Shown: positions 36,849 through 46,074, counted from the stretch's first letter. The stretch is DNA of 64,000 nucleotides from Hyphomonas sp. L-53-1-40 (GCF_000682775.1 NZ_AWFI01000004.1:23342-87341), one strand, 5' to 3'. The notes: generated from the letters alone by a model not told the origin. Translations and numbers: made by a program.

Positions 36849-38180
36849 TTATTTGCCGTGCAGGACCACTGGCATCCAGGTGTAGCCCTTCACGAAGCCG
36901 CCGGCCGAAAAGGATGGTTCGTCGAGCACTTCGATATGGCTGAAGCGTTCCATCAGTTCTTGCCACAGGATTTGAAGCTGCAGTTCTGCGAGACGGTTGC
37001 CGACGCAGCGATGGATACCAAAGCCGAACGAGATATGCCGACGCGCATCGGGACGGTCGATGATATAGTCGTTCGGACGGTCCCAGAAGCGTTCATCCCG
37101 GTTGCCTGAGACGTACCACATGGCGACTTGGTCACCCTTCTTGATGGTCTGGCCGTGCATCTCGACATCTTCGAGCGCCGTGCGGCGCATGTGAGCCAGC
37201 GGCGTCTGCCAGCGGATCGTCTCGGATACCATGTTCGGGATCAGTGACAGGTCAGCTTTCAGCTTGTCATACTCGGCTGGGAACTTGTTCAACGCATAGA
37301 CCGAAGCGGTCATCGAGTTGCGAGTCGTGTCATTGCCGCCGACGATGAGCAGGATGACGTTCCCGAGCAGTTCCATCGGCGTCATGTTGCGGGTCTTCTC
37401 ACCGTGCGCAAGCAGGCTGATCAGATCATTCTTCTGTGGCTGTGCACCACGCTCCTGGAAGATCTGCATGAAAGTGGCGAGACATTCCATCATCTCGCGC
37501 TTCCATTGTTCTTCCCCGCCGGGGCAGATGTCCGGATTGTTCATGCCGGTCGCCATATCGGACCAATGGGTCAGGTCGCGACGTTTTTCGAATGGATAGT
37601 CGAACAGCGTGGCCAGCATCATCGTGGTCAGCTCGATGGAGACGGTGTCGACCCAGTCGAACGGCTCACCAACCGGAAGGGAGTCGAGCAGGCCCTGCGT
37701 CCGCGAGCGGATCAGTGGCTCGAATTCCTTGAGCATGTTTGGGGCAACGGCTGGCTGGACCGTCTTGCGCTGTTCAGAATGGCGCGGTTCATCCATTGCG
37801 ATGAACATTGGCAGTTCAAAATCTTCCGGCGGGCTGCCCAGCGTGATGCCGCCATGTTCCCAGCTGGAAGAGAAGCGTTTGTGGTCGGTATCGACCGCCA
37901 TGATGTCTTCATAGCGGGTGATCGACCAGAACGGGCCGACAAAAGAGTCAGCTGTGTAGTGAACGGGGGCTTCATTCCGCAGTCGCTCGAAACGATCCCA
38001 CATTGCCTGTTGCCGCCAGAGTTCGGGGTCTTCGGGGTGCAGTTCCGCAAGAGGCAGCGAGCTGGCAGGCGGCGCTTTCTGGCCAATTTCGAGATAGCCT
38101 TCGAAGAGCGGATCACGATGAGTGATCTTCGGGCGCTCCAGGGCAGGGTGATCAAGCAGGTGAACCGTATCAGCAGCCAT
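36849..38180 (-). CDS. cytochrome P450, CYP153-like alkane hydroxylase
   Basis: The 443-residue P450 has the I-helix VGGNDTTRNSM, ExxR in VSETIRWQTPLAHMRRTALED, and the heme loop SFGFGIHRCVGNRLAELQ with the Cys ligand. Stretches such as LPMFIAMDEPRHSEQRKTV, FDWVDTVSIELTTMMLATLFD and MWYVSGNRDE follow the CYP153 family, soluble bacterial omega-hydroxylases of medium-chain alkanes. CYP153 enzymes need a ferredoxin and its reductase, which are not encoded nearby. ATG 38180 is preceded by GGAGG. A pair of palindromic operator-like sites lies upstream. Confidence 0.92.
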   Translation of the reverse strand: MAADTVHLLDHPALERPKITHRDPLFEGYLEIGQKAPPASSLPLAELHPEDPELWRQQAMWDRFERLRNEAPVHYTADSFVGPFWSITRYEDIMAVDTDHKRFSSSWEHGGITLGSPPEDFELPMFIAMDEPRHSEQRKTVQPAVAPNMLKEFEPLIRSRTQGLLDSLPVGEPFDWVDTVSIELTTMMLATLFDYPFEKRRDLTHWSDMATGMNNPDICPGGEEQWKREMMECLATFMQIFQERGAQPQKNDLISLLAHGEKTRNMTPMELLGNVILLIVGGNDTTRNSMTASVYALNKFPAEYDKLKADLSLIPNMVSETIRWQTPLAHMRRTALEDVEMHGQTIKKGDQVAMWYVSGNRDERFWDRPNDYIIDRPDARRHISFGFGIHRCVGNRLAELQLQILWQELMERFSHIEVLDEPSFSAGGFVKGYTWMPVVLHGK

Positions 38181-38223
38181 CAATTTTCCTCCGACAGTAA
38201 GCCTTTATCCCAGGCTCGATTTA

Positions 38224-38279
38224 TGACGTCGGCGTCACCTTAACACGGCTATTCTGAAAAAACTATGACGCAGGCGTCA
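38224..38279. promoter_or_regulatory. paired palindromic operator upstream of CYP153
   Basis: Two 14-base palindromes, TGACGTCGGCGTCA (38224-38237) and TGACGCAGGCGTCA (38266-38279), have centres exactly 42 bases apart, about four helical turns. The second is a perfect 6-2-6 repeat; the first has one mismatch. The size and symmetry fit a TetR-family or similar dimer. They lie between the P450 start and the stop of the DUF2244 gene, so the likely target is the P450 promoter. No cognate regulator is adjacent. Confidence 0.6.
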
Positions 38280-38283
38280 TTTT

Positions 38284-38772
38284 TTACGCGATATGCCGTT
38301 CGCGCTTTGCATTTTGCAGTGCCGCGCGCGTCGCGCGGGCCAGCGACTTCCGTTCTGGCAAGGTCAGGAAACGCCCAATGACATAGGCGGTCTGGCCGTA
38401 CTCAACCCGCAACCAGCTATTCGCATTCAGCGGCTCATCAAGTTCAATACGCGCGAAGGCGGACGGCACAATCGCTGATCTCTCGCTGCCATTGGCGCTT
38501 TTGTGAGTTAATCGCAGCTCTTCAGCTGTCACGACGATTCGAGTTTCTTCCCGCTGTTTTCGGAAGGACATGCGAAATGCAAAATAGAAGGCGAGGGCAT
38601 CGAGACCGAAGAAGCCGATCACGGGGACGGCCCCCATGGAGATGAAGGCGATACCCGTCAGGAAGCTGACGCCGCCGACAATTGCCATAACGATGGCGAA
38701 ACCGCGCTGGCTGAGCGACTGATTAGGTCGAAGAATGGCGTCCATGTAGATGATTTCGTCAGGCGCGGTCAT
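38284..38772 (-). CDS. DUF2244 domain-containing membrane protein
   Basis: The 162-residue product has an N-terminal LRPNQSLSQRGF motif, two membrane helices (about 24-45 and 48-68), then a soluble domain with VTAEELRLTHKS and LDEPLNANSWLRVEYGQTAYVIGRFLTLPERKSLA, the DUF2244 pattern. In alphaproteobacteria it commonly lies beside nth, as here, and is sometimes near cytochrome oxidase genes; its role is unknown. ATG 38772 has AGGAAC upstream. Confidence 0.85.
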   Translation of the reverse strand: MTAPDEIIYMDAILRPNQSLSQRGFAIVMAIVGGVSFLTGIAFISMGAVPVIGFFGLDALAFYFAFRMSFRKQREETRIVVTAEELRLTHKSANGSERSAIVPSAFARIELDEPLNANSWLRVEYGQTAYVIGRFLTLPERKSLARATRAALQNAKRERHIA

Positions 38773-38826
38773 GTTCCTAAAATAGCATGGCCTTGTGCGA
38801 AGGCGAGGGGGCATTAGACAGGCGGA

Positions 38827-39549
38827 ATGACACAGCTCAAATCCACCCCGAAAATCAGGAAGAAGCGCGCCCCGCGCGTTTTTGGACGTGAGAAGGCGAC
38901 CGCGCTCTTTTCGGCACTTGCCGAAGATCGCCCGGATCCTCGCACGGAACTTGATTTCGTGAATCCGTATACGCTGGTGGTGGCCGTGGCCCTGTCGGCA
39001 CAGGCCACCGATGTCGGGGTGAACAAAGCCACTGCAAAATTGTTCGCGCTTGCCGATACGCCGGAAAAGATGCTGGTGCTGGGCGAGGCCGGCGTTGCGG
39101 AGCACATCAAGACGATTGGCTTGTGGCGCAACAAGGCCAAGAATGTCATCGCGCTCAGTCAGATGTTGCTTGATGAATTCGGGGGTGAGGTGCCGCAGAC
39201 GCGGGAGGAACTTGTGCGTTTGCCTGGCGTCGGCCGAAAGACCGCCAATGTCGTGCTGAACGAAGCCTTCGGGCACCACACGATTGCGGTCGACACGCAC
39301 ATCTTCCGGGTCTCGAATCGGACAGGGCTAGCCCCCGGCAAGACGCCGGACGAGGTCGAGGCCGGGCTGGAGCGCGCGACGCCTACCGAGTTCAAGAAGG
39401 GCGCCCACCACTGGCTGATCCTGCATGGGCGGTATGTCTGCAAGGCGCGCAAGCCCGAATGCTGGCATTGCGCCATATCGGATCTGTGTCGTTTCAAACC
39501 CAAGACACCGGACCCGGCGGCTGTATCGTCTCTTGGACCGAAAGCCTGA
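38827..39549 (+). CDS. nth: endonuclease III
   Basis: Endonuclease III is a base-excision DNA glycosylase/AP lyase for oxidised pyrimidines. The 240 residues contain the helix-hairpin-helix with catalytic Lys (LPGVGRKTANVVLNEAFG), the catalytic Asp (VDTHIFRVSNR) and the [4Fe-4S] cluster loop C-x6-C-x2-C-x5-C (CKARKPECWHCAISDLC). It is divergent from the DUF2244 gene. Confidence 0.95.
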   Translation: MTQLKSTPKIRKKRAPRVFGREKATALFSALAEDRPDPRTELDFVNPYTLVVAVALSAQATDVGVNKATAKLFALADTPEKMLVLGEAGVAEHIKTIGLWRNKAKNVIALSQMLLDEFGGEVPQTREELVRLPGVGRKTANVVLNEAFGHHTIAVDTHIFRVSNRTGLAPGKTPDEVEAGLERATPTEFKKGAHHWLILHGRYVCKARKPECWHCAISDLCRFKPKTPDPAAVSSLGPKA

Positions 39550-39669
39550 CGGGACAGGTGTTGCGCGACTGCACTGCAGTCGGCCTGCCTCCAGTTCGCC
39601 CAAATTTAACCAAATCACGGCCACCTCCACCCGACACCGCATCGCACAGGTAAAAATGGAGCGTACCGC

Positions 39670-40431
39670 ATGAATCGCATTGGCAAACTCGTCCTTGGCG
39701 CAACTTCCCTCTGTCTTCTTTCCGGCCTGCCAGCTGTGGCTGAGGATGGCTGGTCTGGGGAGTCTTCCCTCAGTGCGGGATTGACAACCGGGAACACGGA
39801 AACGTCTGAAGCCGGTCTCGGCATCGACCTTGATCGTGGTGCCGGTGATTGGAATTTCGGGATTCAGCTCTCCGGGGACTATGGCAAGGAAGATGGCGTT
39901 GAAAGCCGCAACCGCTACTTCGGCGCTGTGGACCTAGAGCATGACTTCAACGACACGATGTTCACTTTCGGACGGGCCTCCTATGAGGTCGACCAGTTTA
40001 CCGGCTTCGACAGCCGTACGTTTGTTGGTGGTGGTGTAGGTTGGCACGTCCTGGATGATGAAGACCATCATTGGACGGTACGCGGCGGTCCCGGTTTCAA
40101 GATTGATGAAGTCAAGCGCCAGATCACGACGGATAGCACCGGTGCTGTAACGATCACGCCGGCAAGTACCGAAGAGTCATTGGGTGCGGTAGCGCAGTCT
40201 GAGTACTTCTATGCCTTCAATGAGGCTGTGTCTCTGAGCAACAAGACCAATGTGGTCTATGGTCAGGAATCCACCCAGATCAACAACAGTATCGGACTGA
40301 CCGCGGCGTTGAATGGTCACCTTGCGGCTCGCGTGTCCTTCGATGTACGCCACGACACTGCGCCTCAGCCAACCTATGAGGCAACCGACACCGCCACGAA
40401 ATTCTCGCTGGTCTACACGCTCGGTGAATGA
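39670..40431 (+). CDS. DUF481-family outer-membrane protein
   Basis: The product has 253 residues with a signal peptide cut near AVA-EDGW (about residue 24). The mature part is beta-rich with alternating hydrophobic residues (SSLSAGLTTGNTETSEAGLG, RYFGAVDLEHDFNDTMFTFG, then FSLVYTLGE at the end), fitting the DUF481/YdiY group of predicted outer-membrane barrels. Function is unknown. It converges on the frameshifted ATP-grasp gene with six bases between stop codons. Confidence 0.82.
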   Translation: MNRIGKLVLGATSLCLLSGLPAVAEDGWSGESSLSAGLTTGNTETSEAGLGIDLDRGAGDWNFGIQLSGDYGKEDGVESRNRYFGAVDLEHDFNDTMFTFGRASYEVDQFTGFDSRTFVGGGVGWHVLDDEDHHWTVRGGPGFKIDEVKRQITTDSTGAVTITPASTEESLGAVAQSEYFYAFNEAVSLSNKTNVVYGQESTQINNSIGLTAALNGHLAARVSFDVRHDTAPQPTYEATDTATKFSLVYTLGE

Positions 40432-40437
40432 GGTCGC

Positions 40438-41294
40438 CTAGGCCGCTTTTAGCCGGGCCTTCACTGCCTTGGCGATAAGCCTTCCAAGACGTGCGCCCTG
40501 TTCCGGATAGAGATACGGCTCGATCAATTCGAGTTCCATCAGGAGCAGGGAGCCGTCAGGATGGCGCAACATATCGACCCTGGCGTATAGCGGGATTTCG
40601 TCAAGCAGGCCGAGTATCGCGCGCGCTGCGTCCAGATCCGCCCGGCTCGGCTCGACCGTTTCGACTGAATGCGATAGTCGCCGGGCTTGGCGCGCTTGAT
40701 CAGCGCGTGCGATAGCTCACCATCAATAAAGATGAAGCTCAGTTCGCCTTCGGTCTGGATCGTCGACAGGAAGGGCTGCACCATCATTGGGTGTGGCATC
40801 CTGGGGGCTGGGTCATCTGAGTTCAGCAAGTGCTGACCGCTCGCCCCTGCGCCGACCTGACGCTTGAACACCAGCTTCGTTTCGCCGAGCGCGTCAAAGG
40901 CGCTTCGGTACTGACCGTCGGTCATCTCATCAACCCAGAGAGTCGGGATCAGATCTGCGCCGCGAGCTGCGAGATCCTTGAGATAGACCTTGTCGCTGTT
41001 CCAGCGGACCAGCGCGGCAGGATTGAACAAGAGTGTCTGAGCCTCGATGGTCTCAAGCGTGGTCAGGAATTCGTCCTGTCGGTCCCAATAATCCCACGTC
41101 GTGCCAATCAGCGCGGCGTCATGGTTTGACCAATCAACAGAACTATCGTCCCAACAGATATCCACAATGTCCATGCCACGCTCTGAGAATTCGGGTCTCA
41201 ATGCGCGCATCATGTAATCGTGCTCGAACGCATCGGACCGCCGGATGGGAGAGCCGGGCTGGGTAACTTGGGAGGACAAATATGCAATTTTCAT
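40438..41294 (-). pseudogene. ATP-grasp family gene with a frameshift
   Basis: From ATG 41294 the frame reads a RimK/glutathione-synthetase-like ATP-grasp protein (MKIAYLSSQ, GTTWDYWDRQDEF, NSDKVYLKDLAARG, VFKRQVGAGASGQHLL, FIFIDGELSHALIKRAKPGDYRIQ). At about 40665 it leaves the family pattern and ends at 40539. The correct continuation is intact in the next frame (VETVEPSRADLDAARAILG, then YARVDMLRHPDGSLLLMELE) and ends at TAG 40438-40440. Loss of one G in a CAG-GTC context would explain it. The gene is either a recent pseudogene or carries a sequence error; the substrate is unknown. Confidence 0.85.
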
Positions 41295-41376
41295 CCGCAG
41301 GCGTTTATCATGCGCAGCTGTTGCGTCCAGCAGGCAGCTCTGGCAATTGGCGCCGAGCAATCAGGGAGTCTGTGAA

Positions 41377-42375
41377 ATGAGTGAAATCCGCTTCGATGTC
41401 GTCGGCTTGGGAAATGCCATTGTGGATGTGATGTCGAAAACGGACGATGCGTTCCTCGAAAAATGGGGCATTCACAAGAACGCGATGAATTTGATCGAGG
41501 AAGATCGTGCAGAAGCCCTGACCAAGGCCGCGGTGGACCCATTCTATACATCTGGCGGCAGTGGCGCCAACACGATCGCCGGTCTTGCGAGCTTCGGCGC
41601 ACGTGCCGCCTATATTGGCAAAGTCTCCAAAGATGAACTCGGCAGCCAGTTTACACGCGAGATGACCGCGTCGGGTGTGCCCTTCGCGACGAAACCTCTT
41701 GAGAGCGGACCCGCCACGGCACGCAGCATCATCTTCGTGACGGAAGACGGTGCGCGGAGCATGAACACATTCCTCGGCGCGTCGGTCCTGTTCTCCAAGG
41801 ATGACGTGGACGAAAACACCGTGCGGGCAGGGGGCATTCTTTATCTGGAAGGATATCTGTTTGACCGCGAAGATGCCAAGGAAGCGTTTGTATTTGCCTC
41901 AGAAATAGCCAAGGCCGCTGGCCGCAAGGTGGCGCTCACCCTATCGGACAAATTCTGTGTAGACCGGCATCGCGCAAGCTTCGTTCAACTGGTTCGCAAC
42001 AATGTCGACATTCTGTTTGCGAATGAGGAAGAGCTGCTCTCCCTATACGAGACGGAAGATTTCGATGCGGCTTTGGCTGCGCTTCAACAGGACACCGCCG
42101 TCGCGGCGATTACGCGCAGCGAGAAGGGCTCGGTCGTGATTGGCGCCGGTGACCCAATCAGCGTCAAGGCAGAACCGGTCGATCAGGTTCTGGATACGAC
42201 CGGTGCCGGCGATCAATATGCAGCGGGCTTCCTGTTCGGAATATCTCGTGGACTGCCGCTGGAGACATGCGCGCACCTTGGCCACATCGCTGCAGCCGAG
42301 GTCATCGCGCATTTCGGACCACGTCCAGAACAGTCCTACAACGCACTCGCCGAGCGGGCTGGCATTTACGCCTGA
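41377..42375 (+). CDS. PfkB-family carbohydrate kinase, adenosine kinase-like
   Basis: The 332-residue ribokinase-fold protein has GLGNAIVDVMSKTDD, YTSGGSGANTIAGLASFGARAAYIGKV and the C-terminal signature DTTGAGDQYAAGFLFG with the catalytic Asp. The early NAIVDV and SGGSxANT motifs favour the adenosine kinase-like branch over ribokinase. ATG 41377 has AGGGAG upstream. It is divergent from the ATP-grasp gene and overlaps the next convergent gene by ten bases. Confidence 0.88.
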   Translation: MSEIRFDVVGLGNAIVDVMSKTDDAFLEKWGIHKNAMNLIEEDRAEALTKAAVDPFYTSGGSGANTIAGLASFGARAAYIGKVSKDELGSQFTREMTASGVPFATKPLESGPATARSIIFVTEDGARSMNTFLGASVLFSKDDVDENTVRAGGILYLEGYLFDREDAKEAFVFASEIAKAAGRKVALTLSDKFCVDRHRASFVQLVRNNVDILFANEEELLSLYETEDFDAALAALQQDTAVAAITRSEKGSVVIGAGDPISVKAEPVDQVLDTTGAGDQYAAGFLFGISRGLPLETCAHLGHIAAAEVIAHFGPRPEQSYNALAERAGIYA

Positions 42376-42971
42376 GCCTTCAGCGCCTCCTCGACATAGT
42401 CTAGCCGGTCATGCCCAAAGAACATGTCGTCGCCGACAAAGAATGTCGGCGCGCCGAACGCTCCTCGGGCAATGGCTGAGTCGGTGTTGGCCTTCATGGC
42501 ATCCTTGCTTGCGCTTGCCTGAGCGAGTTCCTGAATCTGACTGAAGTCGAACCCTTCCTGCTCGCACATTGCCCGGACCGAATCGTCATCATCTGGTTTG
42601 AGTGGGGTCGGGGACGCCCACATATGATGGAAGCAAGCATACATGAATCGTTTCTGCTCGGCGGTGTCATTATCCAGTCCGCACGTTGCGCGTAGCAGAT
42701 TGCGGGTGCTGACCATCGGAAAATAGGGGTTCATCCGAAAGTCGAGGCCGTAACGGCTTGTACAGCGCTGGAGATCTTTCATCATATAGGCGCCCTTCGC
42801 AGGGACCATGCCCGGCGGCCTGTTGTCTGTGGCCTGCATTACGGCGCCCAGGAACATGGGCTTGATCACGATATCTGCCCCAGTACGGGCGGATATTTGT
42901 TGCACTGCGGCATTGGCCACGTATGAAAATGGACTGATATAGTCGAAATAGAACTCGAATGTGCCTGCCAT
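42366..42971 (-). CDS. 2-hydroxychromene-2-carboxylate isomerase-like (DsbA fold)
   Basis: A 201-residue thioredoxin/DsbA-fold protein of the HCCA isomerase type, without a CxxC: FYFDYISPFSYVANAAVQ at the start, KPMFLGAVMQATDN, and GAFGAPTFFVGDDMFFGHDRL near the end. Relatives are glutathione-dependent isomerases of naphthalene catabolism, but many are uncharacterised. GGGAGG precedes ATG 42971. It is divergent from an HxlR regulator, which probably controls it. Confidence 0.87.
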   Translation of the reverse strand: MAGTFEFYFDYISPFSYVANAAVQQISARTGADIVIKPMFLGAVMQATDNRPPGMVPAKGAYMMKDLQRCTSRYGLDFRMNPYFPMVSTRNLLRATCGLDNDTAEQKRFMYACFHHMWASPTPLKPDDDDSVRAMCEQEGFDFSQIQELAQASASKDAMKANTDSAIARGAFGAPTFFVGDDMFFGHDRLDYVEEALKAQA

Positions 42972-43031
42972 AATATCCTCCCGGATGAGTTTCATTTTGG
43001 AACTATGGCAAATCAGTATAGGTGTGTCAGC

Positions 43032-43370
43032 ATGAAATGGTCTGATTTATCCGATAATTGGTGCCCGGTTGCGCGAACGCTTTCGCTGGTCGGGGATCGT
43101 TGGACGATGCTGATACTTCGAGACTGCTTCTTGGGCCTGTCTCGTTTCGAGCAGTTTATTGCTTCAAGCGGTATGACGCGCCACATCCTGGCCGACCGCC
43201 TGAAGCGGCTTGTCGAGGCAGGCGTGCTCGAGCGCAAAGCCTATACGACGACGCCAAAACGGTATGACTATGTCTTGACGGAAAAGGGGCAGGAGCTGGC
43301 TCCAGCCCTGCTGACCCTGAAGGATTGGGGCAAGAAGCACATGCCCGTGCGGCGCGCGACGTCGGCTTAG
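43032..43370 (+). CDS. HxlR-family transcriptional regulator
   Basis: A 112-residue winged-helix regulator with the HxlR pattern: NWCPVARTLSLVGDRWTMLILRD (conserved Cys), LSRFEQFIASSGMTRHILADRLKRLVEAGVLER and YVLTEKGQELAPAL. HxlR proteins often sense electrophiles or aldehydes through that Cys. ATG 43032 is preferred to 43005 from family N-termini. It is divergent from the HCCA-isomerase gene and converges with the acyl-ACP synthetase, sharing TTAG at 43367-43370. Confidence 0.88.
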   Translation: MKWSDLSDNWCPVARTLSLVGDRWTMLILRDCFLGLSRFEQFIASSGMTRHILADRLKRLVEAGVLERKAYTTTPKRYDYVLTEKGQELAPALLTLKDWGKKHMPVRRATSA

Positions 43371-44944
43371 TCGTTCAGCAGGGCTTCTACTTTCTTCTGC
43401 ACGGCACCATAGTCGATCTTGCCGGTTCCGAGGACCGGGATTTCATCCACATGATAAACGCGTTTCGGAACTGACAATTCCGGTACGCCGTGATTCTTGG
43501 CCCAAGCGAGGATGTCTTCGCGATTGCTTGCCTTGGTATCGCTGAGCAGAATGACCTGCTCGCCCTTGCGAGGATCAGGAAGAGTGACGGCTGCGTGCAG
43601 ATTGTCTGGCCAGATCGCACTCGCGCAGTTTTCAACCACCGCCAGAGAGACCATTTCTCCACCAATCTTAGCGAAGCGTTTGACACGGCCCATGATGCGA
43701 ATGATCCCACTATCGTCGATCGCAACTATGTCGCCGGTATCGTGCCAGCCGCCCTCGGGGCGCTCGAGCATGCCGGGGTTTGACGGGCGCAGATAGCCCA
43801 TCATGATGTTTGGCCCGCGAACATGTAGCCGACCGCCATCCTCGATGCCTTCGACCGGCAACAGCTTGGACTCCATGCCTGACATGAGACATCCGACCGT
43901 TCCCGGCCGATTGTCTTCCCACTTATTGGCCGCGATGACGGGAGAGGCTTCGGTTGCGCCATAGCCTTCGAGGATTTCGATTTCGAATTTGCGGCGGACC
44001 AGGGCGCGGGTTTCATCCTTTACCCGTTCCGCGCCGCACACAGCCAGCCGCACAGAGCTCATGTCACCGTCATTCCCGATCCGGGCATATTGAGAGATGA
44101 ACGTGTCCGTTGCGAGCAGGATTGTCGACTGGTTCGCACGGATTCGTCGCACGATTTCACGGGGCTGCAGCGGTGAAGGATGGAATATGACCGGGATGCC
44201 GGCCACGAGCGGCAAGACCGCACCAACTGTCAGGCCGAAACAATGAAATGTCGGCAGGGGATTGAACAGACTGTCCGTATCGGGGCTGAGACCTATATGT
44301 GCCCGTACCTGTTCAACATTTGCCATGACGTTTTCATGACTCAGCACGACCCCTTTGGGTTCGCCCTCTGTGCCAGACGTGAACAGCATGACGCCGGGGG
44401 ATTTGTAGCGGGACTGTTTCCGGACAAGACCGGGCAGGATGCTCCCTACAGCGGCTATCAGCTTGTTGGCCAGTGTCAGGTTTTCCCGCACATCCTCAAG
44501 GTAGACGATCTCGGCGGAGCCCGACAATTCCTCCATCAGTGCTTCGAGTCCGCCGAGCTCGACGAACTTGTGAGCCGTGATGATGCGGCTTATCTGACCT
44601 GCCTTAAGCGCGGCCTTCAGGTTTCGCGAGCCAGCGGTAAAGTTCAACATGGCGGGAATGCGATTGAAGGCGCTGAGCGCGAAAAACCCAATCACGGCAC
44701 CGGCGCCGCTGGGCAACATCACGCCGACTGCCTCACCCGATTTGGTTCCTTGGCGCAACGCTGATCCGAGGGCGAGGGACCCCTGAACAAGATCCTTGTA
44801 GGTGAGTTGCCGGTCGTCGCCATCAACGAGAATCGTCTTGTCCGCGCCGAATTCCTTTTTCGCGCGAAAGAGCGCGCTGAAAAGGTCGGTTCTGGTGCGA
44901 GATGGCTGGTATGGCAAAGGTGCCGGGATGGTCTGTCCGGTCAT
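43367..44944 (-). CDS. Aas-like acyl-ACP/acyl-CoA synthetase
   Basis: The 525-residue AMP-forming enzyme has the P-loop MLFTSGTEGEPKGVVLSHENV, NPLPTFHCFGLTVGAVLPL, EGYGATEASPVIA, and GGWHDTGDIVAIDDSG; IPVLGTGKIDYG contains the catalytic Lys. The pattern matches the synthetase half of E. coli Aas, without its acyltransferase domain. Such proteins activate free fatty acids to acyl-ACP for phospholipid recycling. A small GAGGC/GCCTC hairpin lies just before the GGAGG site. lipA is divergent. Confidence 0.87.
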   Translation of the reverse strand: MTGQTIPAPLPYQPSRTRTDLFSALFRAKKEFGADKTILVDGDDRQLTYKDLVQGSLALGSALRQGTKSGEAVGVMLPSGAGAVIGFFALSAFNRIPAMLNFTAGSRNLKAALKAGQISRIITAHKFVELGGLEALMEELSGSAEIVYLEDVRENLTLANKLIAAVGSILPGLVRKQSRYKSPGVMLFTSGTEGEPKGVVLSHENVMANVEQVRAHIGLSPDTDSLFNPLPTFHCFGLTVGAVLPLVAGIPVIFHPSPLQPREIVRRIRANQSTILLATDTFISQYARIGNDGDMSSVRLAVCGAERVKDETRALVRRKFEIEILEGYGATEASPVIAANKWEDNRPGTVGCLMSGMESKLLPVEGIEDGGRLHVRGPNIMMGYLRPSNPGMLERPEGGWHDTGDIVAIDDSGIIRIMGRVKRFAKIGGEMVSLAVVENCASAIWPDNLHAAVTLPDPRKGEQVILLSDTKASNREDILAWAKNHGVPELSVPKRVYHVDEIPVLGTGKIDYGAVQKKVEALLND

Positions 44945-45096
44945 GATGGCCTTCGTTTCCTCCGAGGCGTTGCCTCATGTTTATTGTAACAATCTGTCAT
45001 TTATCGACACTGTCGCAACCCCTAATGCAAGATTGCATAAACACTCTGCAGTGTATTTCCCTTGATGAAACAGCTGGTCACGTCCATTTTCACACC

Positions 45097-46074
45097 ATGG
45101 CAAATCTCATCGATCTGACGCAGAGCACGCGTAAGCACAGACACCCGGAAAAGCAGTCGCGGCCGGATACGCCGCTCCTGCGCAAACCTGATTGGATTCG
45201 TGTTAAAGCGCCGACCTCGCAGGGCTATGCTGAAACGCGCCAGATCGTAAAATCGAAAGGGCTGGTCACTGTTTGTGAAGAAGCCGGATGCCCGAATATC
45301 GGAGAGTGTTGGGACAAGAAACACGCCACGATGATGATTCTGGGTGAGATATGCACCCGGGCATGCAGTTTCTGCAATGTTTCCACAGGCAAGCCACTGA
45401 CTCCGGGCCGGGTAGAAGAAGATGAACCGCGCCGTGTGGCAGAGGCCGTCGCCGAAATGGGCTTGCAGCATGTTGTTATCACATCGGTAGATCGGGATGA
45501 CCTGTCCGATGGCGGGGCGATGCACTTCGTCAACACGATTCAGGCAATCCGGGCGATGTCACCCGGAACCACAATTGAAATCCTGACGCCAGATTTCCTG
45601 CGCAAGGACGGTGCCGAAAATCTGGTGATCGACGCCAAGCCGGACGTATTCAATCACAATCTCGAAACGGTGCCTCGCCTTTACCTGTCCATTCGACCGG
45701 GCGCGCGCTACTTTCATTCCCTCAGACTTCTGGAGAAAGTGAAGGACCGTGATCCGACCCAATTCACAAAATCTGGTTTGATGGTGGGTTTGGGTGAAAC
45801 CAAGGAAGAGGTCATGCAAGTCATGGACGACATGCGGTCAGCGGGAATCGACTTCCTGACCATCGGCCAATATCTGCAGCCGACTCGCAAGCATGCCGCG
45901 ATCGATCGCTATGTATCGCCGGAAGAGTTCAAGACATATGAGGAAATCGCCCGCTCCAAAGGTTTCCTGATGGTGTCAGCTTCACCTCTTACCCGGTCGT
46001 CGCACCATGCGGGCGAAGATTTTGCCCGGTTGCGGGCTGCGCGTGAGGCCAAAATGGCCGCTGCCGCCGTTTAG
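45097..46074 (+). CDS. lipA: lipoyl synthase
   Basis: LipA is a radical SAM enzyme that inserts sulfurs into protein-bound octanoyl groups. Both clusters are visible: auxiliary C-x4-C-x5-C in [12 protein letters not shown] and the radical [14 protein letters not shown] 45097 gives 325 residues, the usual length; earlier in-frame starts add unrelated sequence. The coq10-like gene follows after two bases. Confidence 0.97.
   Translation: MANLIDLTQSTRKHRHPEKQSRPDTPLLRKPDWIRVKAPTSQGYAETRQIVKSKGLVTVCEEAGCPNIGECWDKKHATMMILGEICTRACSFCNVSTGKPLTPGRVEEDEPRRVAEAVAEMGLQHVVITSVDRDDLSDGGAMHFVNTIQAIRAMSPGTTIEILTPDFLRKDGAENLVIDAKPDVFNHNLETVPRLYLSIRPGARYFHSLRLLEKVKDRDPTQFTKSGLMVGLGETKEEVMQVMDDMRSAGIDFLTIGQYLQPTRKHAAIDRYVSPEEFKTYEEIARSKGFLMVSASPLTRSSHHAGEDFARLRAAREAKMAAAAV

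Noticed and set aside
38773..39300. Upstream extension of the DUF2244 frame to 338 residues
   Set aside because: The extension runs antisense through nth and has no family similarity; ATG 38772 has its own ribosome-binding site.
40539..40665. Genuine alternative C-terminus of the ATP-grasp protein in the first frame
   Set aside because: The residues are Arg/Ser-rich and unlike the family, whereas the other frame carries the expected conserved ending.
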